This document shows positions 25,847 to 36,495 of a DNA stretch of 37,790 nucleotides, piece after piece. The translations under genes and the position numbers were made by a program. Each line of letters opens with the position of its first letter. Position 1 is the first letter of the stretch. This DNA is from Rhodobiaceae bacterium. Lineage in GTDB: Bacteria; Pseudomonadota; Alphaproteobacteria; Rhizobiales; JANQQB01. The notes under the pieces are model-generated. The model had not been told where the DNA came from. It was given only the letters and a program-made list of their open reading frames with translations, and searched no databases. The DNA lies in assembly GCA_028285165.1 (NCBI GenBank), contig JANQQB010000153.1, forward strand, positions 1 through 37,790. The letters run 5' to 3'.

Positions 25847-27283
25847 ATGGAAAAGATCAAAGTCGATGTGGCCATCATTGGCGCCGGCAGCGCCGGTATG
25901 CGGGCCTATCGTGAAGCCAGCCAGGTCACGGACAAGGTGCTGCTGATCGAAGGCGGTGCCTACGGAACGACATGTGCGCGTGTTGGCTGCATGCCGTCCA
26001 AACTGCTGATCGCCGCCGCGGAGGCCGCGCATCACGGCCGGCACACGGCGCAATTCGGCGTGACCTACGCGCCGCCGGAAATTGACGGACGCGCGGTCAT
26101 GCAGCGGGTGCGCGACGAGCGGGACCGGTTTGTCGGGTTCGTCATCGAGAGCGTCGAAGGCTGGCCGGAACAGAACCGTATCCGGCAATGGGCACGGTTC
26201 CGGTCCGATACCGAACTGGAACTTGAAGACGGCCGCATCGTGGAAGCGGACCGGATCGTGATCGCCACCGGGTCGCGGCCGAACGTGCCGAAAGTGTTCG
26301 AGGGTTTCGGCGACCGGCTGATCGTCAACGACGATGTCTTCGATTGGCAGGACCTGCCATCGTCCATTGCCGTGTTCGGCGCCGGCGTGATCGGGCTGGA
26401 ACTCGGCCAGGCGCTCAGTCGCCTCGGCGTTCGGGTCTCGCTGTTCGGCCGCGACCATCTTGTTGGCCCGCTGACCGATCCGAAGGTCCTGGAGACGGCC
26501 CGGACCCTGTTCACACACGAATTCGCCTTCCATCCGCATGCCGACGTGATGCGGCATGCCCGGACCGAGGACGGTGTGGTCGTCGATTACACGGTCGACG
26601 GCGAAACGCACACCGAGACATTCGACTTTGCGCTGGTCGCCACCGGCCGCCGGCCGAATGTCGACAATCTCGGGCTGGAGAACACCTCCCTGCAACGCGA
26701 CGATCGCGGCGTGCCGGTCTACGATTCATTTACCGGGCAGTGCGGCACCAGCCGTATCTTCCTCGCGGGAGATGCGACCAACACGGTTCCGTTGCTGCAC
26801 GAGGCGGCCGATGAAGGGTTTGCAGCCGGATACAATGCGGCGCATTACCCGGATATTCGGCGGTTTGCCAAAAGCGCGCCGATCTCGGTCATGTTCAGCG
26901 ATCCTCAGATCATGATGGTCGGCGCCACCCATCGCGCACTGACAGAAGCCGGCACCGATTTCGCCGTCGGGGAACTGGATTGGTCCGACCAGGGCCGTGC
27001 CCGGGTGATGGGTGTGAACCAGGGCTTGCTTCGGGTCTATGGCGAACGCAATACCGGGCGATTTCTCGGAGCTGAAATGATCGGTCCCCGGGCGGAAAAT
27101 ATCGCCCACCTGCTCGCCTGGTCCCTGCAGTCGAATCTGACCGTGTCGCAGATGCTCGAACGGCCGTTCTATCATCCGGTGCTGGAAGAGGGCGTGCGCA
27201 CGGCCTTGCGGCTCCTCAACCACGCCCTTGAAATGGGACCGATGCCGCCGGCCCGGTGCATCGATTGCGGGCCCGGCGCTTAG
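25847..27283 (+). CDS. Pyridine nucleotide-disulfide oxidoreductase, dihydrolipoyl dehydrogenase-like
   Basis: A 478-residue flavoprotein of the class I disulfide reductases. The FAD site is GAGSAG (12-17), the redox disulfide Cys43-Cys48 lies in TTCARVGCMPSK, the NAD(P) fold is FGAGVIGLELG, a second FAD motif is FLAGDAT, and the dimer-interface base pair HPVLEE has His443 and Glu448. All catalytic parts are present. Unusually it ends ARCIDCGPGA, a CxxC pair (Cys471, Cys474) in the tail. No 2-oxoacid dehydrogenase subunits are nearby, so a role in a dehydrogenase complex is not supported by context, and a stand-alone disulfide or quinone reductase is possible. The ribosome site is modest (AAAGAGA). 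A strong terminator follows. Confidence 0.88.
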   Translation: MEKIKVDVAIIGAGSAGMRAYREASQVTDKVLLIEGGAYGTTCARVGCMPSKLLIAAAEAAHHGRHTAQFGVTYAPPEIDGRAVMQRVRDERDRFVGFVIESVEGWPEQNRIRQWARFRSDTELELEDGRIVEADRIVIATGSRPNVPKVFEGFGDRLIVNDDVFDWQDLPSSIAVFGAGVIGLELGQALSRLGVRVSLFGRDHLVGPLTDPKVLETARTLFTHEFAFHPHADVMRHARTEDGVVVDYTVDGETHTETFDFALVATGRRPNVDNLGLENTSLQRDDRGVPVYDSFTGQCGTSRIFLAGDATNTVPLLHEAADEGFAAGYNAAHYPDIRRFAKSAPISVMFSDPQIMMVGATHRALTEAGTDFAVGELDWSDQGRARVMGVNQGLLRVYGERNTGRFLGAEMIGPRAENIAHLLAWSLQSNLTVSQMLERPFYHPVLEEGVRTALRLLNHALEMGPMPPARCIDCGPGA

Positions 27284-27306
27284 AGCGATTCCGCTTCGCC
27301 ACGGAC

Positions 27307-27335
27307 AAACCCGCATCCGGATGGATGCGGGTTTT
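27307..27335 (+). terminator. Intrinsic terminator after the disulfide oxidoreductase gene
   Basis: AAACCCGCATCC (27307-27318) and GGATGCGGGTTT (27323-27334) form a perfect 12-bp stem with a 4-nt loop, ending in TTTT, 23 bp beyond the stop codon. It also serves as a barrier before the convergent secreted-protein gene. Confidence 0.92.
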
Positions 27336-27393
27336 CGCCTGACCCGACCGAAGTTGCCGGCATTCGTCTATTCTGGACCGAAGTCGACGACTT

Positions 27394-28026
27394 TCACGCG
27401 CGCGACCCGGCTACCGTTCGGACGGCAAACAGGCCAAGGAAGGCTGCAACGAGCAGCAGCGCTGCAGGTGGCAACGGCACAGGCGTAACAGTCAGGGATT
27501 GCAGCCGGATCGCCCCGACATTCGTGGCAATCGTGAAATTGCTGCCAACGACGCTTCCGGATAGCAGCGATCCGAGATCAGTGAGTGCGAACGTGTCGGC
27601 TCCCGGATCGGCCGGCAGATTGATTGTGCCGATCGCGGTCTGGTCGTTGTAGATCGTAAACTGATCCGGTTGGCCATCGAGTTCGAAGACGAGTGCACTG
27701 AGCAGGACGATGCTCGTTGGCGAGAAGTCGAGGTTCAGTGCGTCGCCGACGTCGATCAGCCCGCTGCCGCCATTGTTCACGCCCCAACCATTGGCGGTCC
27801 GGTTAATGTTGGTGGCCGTCCCAAGGTTGCCGGACGACGTGAACGTCGCGTCGGTGAAACCGCTAAAGCCTCGGACCGTAAGATCGATCCCGCCCATGTT
27901 TAGCGCGTGTGTGTTTTCGGTGTTGGATCCGGCACCGAAATCGAAGGTCACCGCGGCTGCCGGGCCTGCCAGACCCAAGGACACACAGCAGATCCCCGCA
28001 AGAATCATGACTTTTCTGAAAAACAC
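27394..28026 (-). CDS. Secreted protein with VPLPA-type C-terminal sorting signal
   Basis: A 210-residue exported protein of unknown function. Residues 1-25 form a signal peptide (GLAGPAAA-VTFDFG). The middle is rich in Gly, Asn, Thr and Ser, with beta-strand-like alternation typical of extracellular matrix-associated proteins. The C-terminal tail VPLPPA, a hydrophobic stretch (ALLLVAAFLGLFAV) and a basic end (RTVAGSRA) match the VPLPA/PEP-CTERM sorting tripartite signal, processed by an exosortase after export. The start is GTG at 28026 with GGGGAG upstream, and an in-frame ATG lies at 28008. It stands alone and convergent to the disulfide oxidoreductase. No exosortase gene is in the window. 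Confidence 0.82.
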   Translation of the reverse strand: MFFRKVMILAGICCVSLGLAGPAAAVTFDFGAGSNTENTHALNMGGIDLTVRGFSGFTDATFTSSGNLGTATNINRTANGWGVNNGGSGLIDVGDALNLDFSPTSIVLLSALVFELDGQPDQFTIYNDQTAIGTINLPADPGADTFALTDLGSLLSGSVVGSNFTIATNVGAIRLQSLTVTPVPLPPAALLLVAAFLGLFAVRTVAGSRA

Positions 28027-28163
28027 GACTGCCTACTCCCCAATAAGCCCGTTTGCGTTTGACACTTCCGGGCCTCCCCAAATCCCACGCTAGATCAGAT
28101 CGGCAAATCTAACAAGGAAGCCTTAGGAGAAATCTCGAGCAAAAAGAGAGGTTATTCGGTCCA

Positions 28164-29015
28164 TTACCCGAGCGCCTGGCTGGCAAGGCCGAAGAGGCGC
28201 GCTCCGGACCTCCGTGGCGCCGCAACCGGTCCTTTTGCCATCGCGATCCCGCCGCCGACCCGGCCCAATCCGTGATTGGTCAGCCAGTCGCCGAATCCGA
28301 CTGCTTCAGGCACATCGATCCGAACCAGGGAACCGGTCAGATCCGACAGCCCCGCAGTGATCAGGGCTTGTGCGTCCGCCCGGTCGTGCGCGACGACCGG
28401 ACCAATGACCTGGCCAAGCCCGAACCGCCGGATCACCGCATAGCCGGTTATCGTTCCGTCGCAATCGCTGACAATGAGCCGTCCGGCGCGCTGGAGGGCG
28501 ACGATGACAGCGCTGCGGTCGCCGCCGGACGCCTCGCCGTCGAGGGCCAGTACGGTCGCGATGTCGTCGGCGCCGTTCGCCGTGCGGATGCCGGGCGGTC
28601 TGTCTATTGCCGGCGCCTGGCCCCGGTGCTGGTGAATGCGGTCGGTTCCTCGGAACCCGAGGCGTTCGTAAAGCGGCAGACCTTCGTCGGTCGCGACAAG
28701 CACGCCGGTGCGCGGTTCGGCTTCTGCCATGGCGTTTTCCATCAGGCGTCTGGCAATCCCACGGCCGCGAAAAGCGGGATCGACCATGACCATGCCGTAG
28801 ACGGCGAGGCGCGGACCATAGGACCACCAGATCGTCGTTCCGACCAAGCGAGACCCCTGCAACGCGACGGTTCCGCGGCCGAGCGCCAGGACAGACGCCC
28901 AGTCCTCGCGCCGGTGCGGCCAATGCTCGGCCTGCGACAGGGCATGGGCGGTGTCGAGATGGGCATCCTGCATGGGGGCAAGAATTGGCTGTCCAGGCTC
29001 GTTGATCCTGTCCAT
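28164..29015 (-). CDS. GNAT-family N-acetyltransferase
   Basis: A 283-residue acetyltransferase. The N-terminal GNAT domain (to about residue 130) has the acetyl-CoA motif VDPAFRGRGIARRLM, followed by YERLGFRG, a typical GNAT ending. The C-terminal half (GYAVIRRFGLGQVIGPVVAHDRADAQALI) resembles the second domain found in YitH-type two-domain GNAT proteins. The start is uncertain: the ATG at 29015 was chosen, while a TTG at 29087 would overlap the ABC ATPase stop. It is the last gene of the long minus-strand operon, 68 bp after the fused ATPase gene, so it may modify the imported amine or a breakdown product. The substrate is unknown. Confidence 0.82.
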   Translation of the reverse strand: MDRINEPGQPILAPMQDAHLDTAHALSQAEHWPHRREDWASVLALGRGTVALQGSRLVGTTIWWSYGPRLAVYGMVMVDPAFRGRGIARRLMENAMAEAEPRTGVLVATDEGLPLYERLGFRGTDRIHQHRGQAPAIDRPPGIRTANGADDIATVLALDGEASGGDRSAVIVALQRAGRLIVSDCDGTITGYAVIRRFGLGQVIGPVVAHDRADAQALITAGLSDLTGSLVRIDVPEAVGFGDWLTNHGLGRVGGGIAMAKGPVAAPRRSGARLFGLASQALG

Positions 29016-29083
29016 CAGACTATCCGAAGCGGGAGTGCAGGCTTTGCTGGCCGAAACCTTTATCCGCAAGCAGCCGCCATGTC

Positions 29084-30957
<1,874 letters not shown>

Positions 30958-30961
<4 letters not shown>

Positions 30962-31854
30962 TGTTCGCCCCTGAGGCGCGGATCGATGGCGTCGCGCAAG
31001 CCGTCGCCGAGGAGGTTGAGGGCGAAGACGACGATCAGGATCGCAATGGAGGGAAACAGCGCAAGCCAGAAACTGTCCAGAATGTTTTCGAACCCCTCGC
31101 GGATCATGCCGCCCCAGGTCGCGGTCGGTGGGCTGACGCCAAGGCCGATGAAGGCGAGCGAGGCCTCGACCCGGATGGCGGTCGCCAGCCACAGCGATCC
31201 CATGACCAGCACTTCCGGCAGGATGTTGGGCAGGATGTGGCCGAGCATCAGCCGTGCGTCGGAATAGCCGAGCGCCCGGCCGGCCTCGATGAATTCGCGT
31301 TCCTTGACCGCGATTGTTGGCGCCCGTGCGATCCGGGCAAAGGGCGGGATCGCCGTCAGCGCGATTGCGATGATCAGGTTGGTGATGCTCGGACCCAGCA
31401 TGGCGACGACGATCAGGCCGAGGATCAGCGATGGGAAGGCGAGCAGAACGTCCATGGTCTGCATGACGATGATATCGACGCGACCGCCGTAATAGCCGGC
31501 AATCAGGCCGATCGCGGTGCCGATCACCATGGCGGTGGCGATCGCCACGAGACCGATCACCAGCGAGATCCGGGCGCCGTAGAGAATGCGGCTCAGGATG
31601 TCGCGACCGAAGAAGTCGGTGCCCATCCAATGGGCCTCGGAGGGCGGGCGCAGGCGAAACAGAATGTTCTGGTCGAGCGGATCGTACGGCGCGATCCATG
31701 GGGCAAGGATCGCCAAGAGGCAGACGAAGAGGAACAGGCCGAGCCCGATCCAGGACGTCTTGTTGGTGTTGAACGCCTTGATCAGGCCGGCGCCGGCGGC
31801 GCCCAGCATGATCCGGAAATCGCTCGAAGCGGCGGGGTGCACGGCCTTGGTCAT
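30958..31854 (-). CDS. Peptide/opine-type ABC permease, DppC type
   Basis: A 298-residue permease with a long N-terminal cytoplasmic part, a first membrane segment near 35-55, and the family sequence [24 protein letters not shown]. The EAA loop reads [25 protein letters not shown]. Its start overlaps the DppB stop (ATGA) and its stop overlaps the ATPase start (ATGA), so all three are translationally coupled. The longer upstream frame is antisense-like and was not used. Confidence 0.92.
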
Positions 31855-32792
31855 GAATATTTGATCCTCGGATCGATCAGGCCGTAGGTGAGGTCGGTCA
31901 ACAGGTTCACGCCGACCACCATCAGCGTGTAGATGACCATCATGCCCTGCAGCATGGTGTAGTCGCGCTGGTTCAGCGCGCCGACGATCAACCGGCCGAG
32001 GCCGGGTCGGTTGAAGACGATTTCGGTGAGCACGGAATTGCCGATCAGGATGCCGAGATAGAGGCCGACAACGGTGACCACCGGGATCAGCGTGTTGCGC
32101 AGGCAATGGCGCATCAGGATCTGGCCGAAGGCGATGCCCTTGGCCTTGGCCGTGCGCACATAGTCCTGGTTCAGGACTTCCAGCATGGCGGAGCGCGATA
32201 CCCGTGTGATGTAGGCCGCCATGATGAGGCCGAGATTGATCGCGGGCAGCGCCAGGTCGCGCAGCCGGTCGACGGGTGTCTCGCCGTGCCCGGAACTCAT
32301 GACGGGAAACCAGCGCAGCGTGATCGAGAAGGCCAGCAGCAAAAGAACCGCCGATACGAATGCCGGGAAGGATAGACCGAGAAGCGAGGCAAGCCGGATC
32401 ACATAATCCGGCAGCGTGTTGCGCGAGACAGCCGACCAGACGCCGAGCGGAATGCCGACGGCGGCGCCGAGGATCAGGGCCGCGAATGTGAGTTCCAGCG
32501 TCGCCGGCAACACCTTGGCGATTTCCTGGATCACCGGGCGGCCGGAAACCATGGAGACGCCCCAGTCGCCGACAAAGACGCCGCGCATGAAATCGACATA
32601 TTGCAGCGTGATCGGCCGATCGAGACCGAGCCGTGTGCGCAGCGATTCAATGGCGGCCTGGCTGGCCTGATCGCCGAGAATGACCATGGCCGGATCGCCC
32701 GGCAGCACGCGCACGATGAAAAAAACGAGCGTCAGCACCGAAAACAGGGTGATGACCGCAAACCCCATGCGTTTCAGGACGAACCCGGTCAA
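31851..32792 (-). CDS. Peptide/opine-type ABC permease, DppB type
   Basis: A 313-residue permease with about six membrane segments. Landmarks are [12 protein letters not shown] in the first periplasmic loop, [17 protein letters not shown], the EAA loop [25 protein letters not shown], and the ending [19 protein letters not shown]... [13 protein letters not shown], all typical of DppB. The start is placed at TTG 32792 because AAGAGGGG lies at good spacing before it and the usual DppB N-terminus ([15 protein letters not shown]) follows. The alternative is ATG 32768. It lies 80 bp after the binding-protein gene, with a strong hairpin between. Confidence 0.88.
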   Translation of the reverse strand: MTGFVLKRMGFAVITLFSVLTLVFFIVRVLPGDPAMVILGDQASQAAIESLRTRLGLDRPITLQYVDFMRGVFVGDWGVSMVSGRPVIQEIAKVLPATLELTFAALILGAAVGIPLGVWSAVSRNTLPDYVIRLASLLGLSFPAFVSAVLLLLAFSITLRWFPVMSSGHGETPVDRLRDLALPAINLGLIMAAYITRVSRSAMLEVLNQDYVRTAKAKGIAFGQILMRHCLRNTLIPVVTVVGLYLGILIGNSVLTEIVFNRPGLGRLIVGALNQRDYTMLQGMMVIYTLMVVGVNLLTDLTYGLIDPRIKYS

Positions 32793-32834
32793 TCCGTTGC
32801 CCCTCTTCCTGGCATTGAATTCCGCTCGAAGATG

Positions 32835-32866
32835 GGCCGGGCGGACGTCGAACCGACCGCCCGGCC
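32835..32866 (-). other. Intercistronic GC hairpin after the peptide-type binding-protein gene
   Basis: GGCCGGGCGG (32835-32844) and CCGCCCGGCC (32857-32866) form a perfect 10-bp stem with a 12-nt loop, only 6 nt past the binding-protein stop on the minus strand. No T tract follows. It probably protects the upstream message or partly attenuates the permease genes. Confidence 0.7.
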
Positions 32867-32872
32867 GTATTG

Positions 32873-34429
32873 CTATTCGGTGAAGCGCGAGGCTTCGGTG
32901 AGCGCGGGGCTCAGGTTCAGCGACCCTTCCACGGAATGACCGAGGTCGAGCGAGGAATTCCAGGCCCACAATTGCAGGTTCTGGAAGATCGGGATGGCGC
33001 AGACCGCGTCAGCGATCTTGCGTTGCGCTTCCGCCCACAGCTCAAGTTGGCGTTCCGGATCCGGCTCGGTCCTTGCATTGGTGATTTCCGCATCGGCCAC
33101 GTCGCAATGGCTGAAATTGGTGACAGCCGTCGGCTTCAGCGGGATCGAGTCGGAATGGAAGAATTGCGTCAGATAGGTATCGGCGATCGGGAACCGAGCC
33201 GCCGAATAGTGGGTTACCTGACTCAGGTCCTTGCGGATGTTGGCATGGAACGTGGCGTGTTCGACGAGTTCGATGTCGAGCGTAATGTTCGCCTCGCGCA
33301 ACAGTGCCTGAACCGCTTCGATGGTCGACAGCATGCCCGGCAGGGTGGTGTGCACCGCCTTAAGCGTCACGCCGTCCGGGAAGCCGGCTTCGGTGAGCAG
33401 GGCCTTCGATTTCTCCAGATTGAAATCGTAGGTGGTGATTTCGTCGGTGAAGCCGAGATAGCCTTCCGGCACGACCGAGACGGCCGGCAGCGTCACGTCC
33501 GGCCCCTTGAACGCCACCATGGCGCTGCGGTCGATCGCATGGGCGACGGCCTTGCGCACCCTGATGTCATCGAGCGGCGGCATGGTCTTGTTGAGCGACA
33601 GGACCGACATCTCGCCGGGCCGCATGACGGCGACCTGCGTGTTCGGCACGTCCTTGATGCGTTCCACCCAGGTCTGATCCTGGCGCCCGTAGATCATGTC
33701 GATCTCACCGGCCTGGAAGGCGAGGTCACGGCTGGCGTCCGACGGGATGTAGCGGTAGTAGATTTCCTTGATTGCCGGCGCGCCGCGGAAATAGTCCTCA
33801 TGCGCCACCAGTTTCACATATTGCTGGGGCTGGTATTCGGCGAACATGAACGGGCCGGTGCCGATTGGCGTGCGTTCGAACCCGTCGCCGAGCGCTTCCA
33901 CCGCATCGCGGCAGACGATGTTGCCGCCATGATAGGGGACAAGCAGTCCGAGAAGACTCGGAACCGGGTTGGCCAATGTGATCGTCACCTCATAGGGCCC
34001 GGTGGCTTCCACGCTCTTGAAGGACGAATAGTCACCGGCAAAGGCCGACGTGTCGGTGTTCGATGAGCGGTTCAGGGAAAACACCACATCCTCGGCATCC
34101 AGATTGCCGTATTCGCCGTGGCAGTCCACATCCTCGCGCAGGGTGAACACCCAGGTCAGCCCGTCGTCGGAACTGGTCCAGCTCTGGGCGATGTCCGGTT
34201 CGATGTATTCCGGGCTCGCCTTGCCCGGCTGGATGCGGACCAGACCGTTGAACATCCAGTGTAGGAGGCCCTTGTCCGGCGTGGTGGTGGCAATGTGCGG
34301 GTCGAGCTTGCCGGCGTCGGCACTGCCCATGCCGACGTTAAGGGTCGTCTTCTGGGCCGATGCCACGCCCGCCGTCAGGCTGAGCGCCGCAACGGCCGAG
34401 AGTAGGATCCCTGTCTTGAGTGTTGTCAT
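32873..34429 (-). CDS. Periplasmic binding protein of peptide/opine-type ABC importer (SBP family 5)
   Basis: A 518-residue binding protein of the DppA/OppA class, which binds peptides, opines, glutathione or similar. A signal peptide of about 25 residues ends GVASA before QKTTLNVGMGSADAGKLDPH. Family motifs include GLTWVFTLREDVDCH, LDAEDVVFSLNRSSN, RTPIGTGPFMFAEYQPQQYVKLVAHEDY and DDIRVRKAVAHAIDR. The start at 34429 is backed by GGAGGAG. It follows the SDR gene by 172 bp in which I see no clear terminator, so it probably belongs to the same operon as the oxidase-like genes. This points to an imported opine or amino-acid derivative as substrate. Confidence 0.92.
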   Translation of the reverse strand: MTTLKTGILLSAVAALSLTAGVASAQKTTLNVGMGSADAGKLDPHIATTTPDKGLLHWMFNGLVRIQPGKASPEYIEPDIAQSWTSSDDGLTWVFTLREDVDCHGEYGNLDAEDVVFSLNRSSNTDTSAFAGDYSSFKSVEATGPYEVTITLANPVPSLLGLLVPYHGGNIVCRDAVEALGDGFERTPIGTGPFMFAEYQPQQYVKLVAHEDYFRGAPAIKEIYYRYIPSDASRDLAFQAGEIDMIYGRQDQTWVERIKDVPNTQVAVMRPGEMSVLSLNKTMPPLDDIRVRKAVAHAIDRSAMVAFKGPDVTLPAVSVVPEGYLGFTDEITTYDFNLEKSKALLTEAGFPDGVTLKAVHTTLPGMLSTIEAVQALLREANITLDIELVEHATFHANIRKDLSQVTHYSAARFPIADTYLTQFFHSDSIPLKPTAVTNFSHCDVADAEITNARTEPDPERQLELWAEAQRKIADAVCAIPIFQNLQLWAWNSSLDLGHSVEGSLNLSPALTEASRFTE

Positions 34430-34601
34430 TGTCTTCACTCCTCCAATCCTGTTGAGGGGGTGGCCGGGTTGTCCGGCCCTACAGAAGCGCGCCCGGCGGA
34501 CACTTGGGACGCTGCTGTAACGGGTTGGGATCGACAAGCGCCGCATCCGGCCATGGGGCCGGCACGACGGCATTGATGTCGATCCGTCTGGCGGCGGGCG
34601 G

Positions 34602-35315
34602 TCACAATGTGTCCTCCAGCCGGCAATTCACGAGCAATTCGGCGATGGATGCGCTGTTCGGCAGCGCGATCACGGTGGCCGCCAGTTCGGCAAGATCTTC
34701 CGGCTGGATCATCTCCGTGCGGGCCACCTTGGTGACGTCGGCCGTCAGGTCCGTGGCGACGAAGCTCGGGCAGAGCGCCGTGGCGCGCACGCCGTCCTCC
34801 CAGCCGAGGCGGCGTGTGCCGTGGGTCAGCGCCATGACGGCGTATTTCGTCATGTTGTAGGCGATGTTGTCGTTGCGCACGCGCTTGCCGGACAGCGACC
34901 CGACATTGACGATGCGTCCGCTCCCGCAAGCCTTCAGGTGCGGCAGGCAGGCGCGGGTCAGGAAGAGCGGTCCCTTGACGTTGGTCGTCCACAGGGCGTC
35001 GAGCTCGGACTCGTCGCCCGTCTCGATCGAAAACCGGTTGGATGTGCCGGCATTGTTGACGAGGGCGTCCAGGCGATCGAACCGGGCGAGCGTTGCCGCA
35101 ACCCAGTCGGTATGGGTCTGCCGATCGCCGGCGTCGTAGCGCGCGATCAGCAACCGGTCGCCGACCTTGTCGGCAAAGGCCGTTTGCAGCCCATCGGTAT
35201 CCCGTGCGCCGACGCTGACCCAATAGCCCTTGTCGTGCAGCAGGCGGGCAATGGCGAGGCCGATGCCGCGGTTGGCACCGGAGACCATGACGACGCGGCC
35301 GGTCGGGTCAAGCAT
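34602..35315 (-). CDS. Short-chain dehydrogenase/reductase in the oxidase operon
   Basis: A 237-residue classical SDR with coenzyme motif GANRGIG (13-19), NNAG (87-90), Ser140 (NVGSLSG), and Tyr153 and Lys157 (YNMTK). The C-terminus is slightly short. The start ATG at 35315 overlaps the upstream FAD oxidase stop by 8 bp and has AGGGG at reasonable spacing. An in-frame ATG at 35342 is less likely. It probably reduces or oxidises a keto or hydroxy intermediate released by the FAD enzyme pair encoded just upstream. The substrate is unknown. Confidence 0.88.
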   Translation of the reverse strand: MLDPTGRVVMVSGANRGIGLAIARLLHDKGYWVSVGARDTDGLQTAFADKVGDRLLIARYDAGDRQTHTDWVAATLARFDRLDALVNNAGTSNRFSIETGDESELDALWTTNVKGPLFLTRACLPHLKACGSGRIVNVGSLSGKRVRNDNIAYNMTKYAVMALTHGTRRLGWEDGVRATALCPSFVATDLTADVTKVARTEMIQPEDLAELAATVIALPNSASIAELLVNCRLEDTL

Positions 35316-36495
35316 GGTGAACTGCCCCTTGAAGTGTCTCATCTTGGCCGCAGGCAGAAGTATTGCCCAAAGGATCGAACCGGTCGACCGCAAATGCGGA
35401 CAGGGAAAGATTGCCGGACCGGCCTTCCAAGAGATCGGCGACAAGCGGTCCGATCAGAGGCGACAGGGCAAATCCATGCGCTGAGAATCCGAAGGCGTGC
35501 ACGAGGCCGGGCAGTCTGCCGCTCGGTCCGATCACCGGCAGGCCGTCGGCAACAATGCCTTCGATACCGGCCCAACTGCGCACCAGCCGCGCACCGGCAA
35601 GATGCGGGAAGAGGCGTACGGCGTTGGCGAGGTTTTCCGCAATCGTGCGGGCGCCGGGCCGGCCGCGGTCCTTGCCGTCCGCCCCGGAAATCACTGTGCC
35701 TCGGAACCCGCCGCCGATGACAACGGCGCCGGCCGCCGTCTGTTTGAGCGACAGTTTGCGGCCCTCGGTTCCGACCACGGGCGTAACAAACGGTGCAACC
35801 GGCGCGGTGACGATCATCTGCAGGGCGACACGGTCCAGCGGCACCGGTTCGCCGAGCGCCGCAGCGAGCCCGGCTCCCCAGGCACCGGCGGCATTCACAC
35901 AATAAGGGGCAAAAAAGGATCCCGTCGTCGTCTCGACGATCAATCCGTCCGCGCTGTGCGATTCGATCGATTGGACCGGCGTCCCTTCATGCAGCGTGAC
36001 GCCCAGCGTCGCGGCGTGGCGTCGATAGGCCCGCAGGCAGGCCAGAGGATCGGCAAAGCCGTCGTCTTCCACCACCAGGGCGCCCTGGCAATGGTCGGCG
36101 ATGCTCGGAATCCGGTCGCGCAGCGCGTCCGGTCCGATCATCTGTTCGTGGTCATAGCCCAAGGCGTTTGTCGTCTCGGCGCGGCGTTCGAGCGCGTGCA
36201 TTGCTTCATTGTCTTCAGCGACGCGCACCTGCGCACTGGCCTTGAAGCCGCACTCGGCGCCGAGCGTATCGGCGAGGCCGCGCCACAGGGGCAGGGCGGC
36301 GCGGGCGAGCGGGATCTCCGCCGGATGCCGGTTCAGGCTGCGCACCCCGCCGGCGCTGGCCGAGGAGGCATGACGCCCGCAGGTTTCCGCTTCCAGGATA
36401 CAGACCCGCATGCCCCGCGATGCCGCTGCGGTCGCAACCGTCAGGCCGATCAGCCCGCCGCCGATGACGATCAGGTCGAACCGGTTGGCGCTCAT
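35308..36495 (-). CDS. FAD-dependent D-amino-acid/opine oxidase-like beta subunit
   Basis: A 395-residue DAO-family flavoprotein. The N-terminal FAD fold is VIGGGLIGL (10-18) with LEAE at about 34-37. The substrate-domain landmarks are ASSASAGGVRSLNRHP, and the C-terminal FAD-closing segment reads WAGIEGIVADGLPVIGPSGRLPGLVHAFGFSAHGFALSPLIG. It resembles OoxB/HcnC-type and sarcosine/D-hydroxyproline dehydrogenase beta subunits, which oxidise a secondary amine or amino acid. The start overlaps the alpha-subunit stop (ATGA) and is preceded by GGAGG. Pairing with the iron-sulfur alpha subunit encoded just upstream is very likely. Confidence 0.88.
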   Translation of the reverse strand: MSANRFDLIVIGGGLIGLTVATAAASRGMRVCILEAETCGRHASSASAGGVRSLNRHPAEIPLARAALPLWRGLADTLGAECGFKASAQVRVAEDNEAMHALERRAETTNALGYDHEQMIGPDALRDRIPSIADHCQGALVVEDDGFADPLACLRAYRRHAATLGVTLHEGTPVQSIESHSADGLIVETTTGSFFAPYCVNAAGAWGAGLAAALGEPVPLDRVALQMIVTAPVAPFVTPVVGTEGRKLSLKQTAAGAVVIGGGFRGTVISGADGKDRGRPGARTIAENLANAVRLFPHLAGARLVRSWAGIEGIVADGLPVIGPSGRLPGLVHAFGFSAHGFALSPLIGPLVADLLEGRSGNLSLSAFAVDRFDPLGNTSACGQDETLQGAVHHA

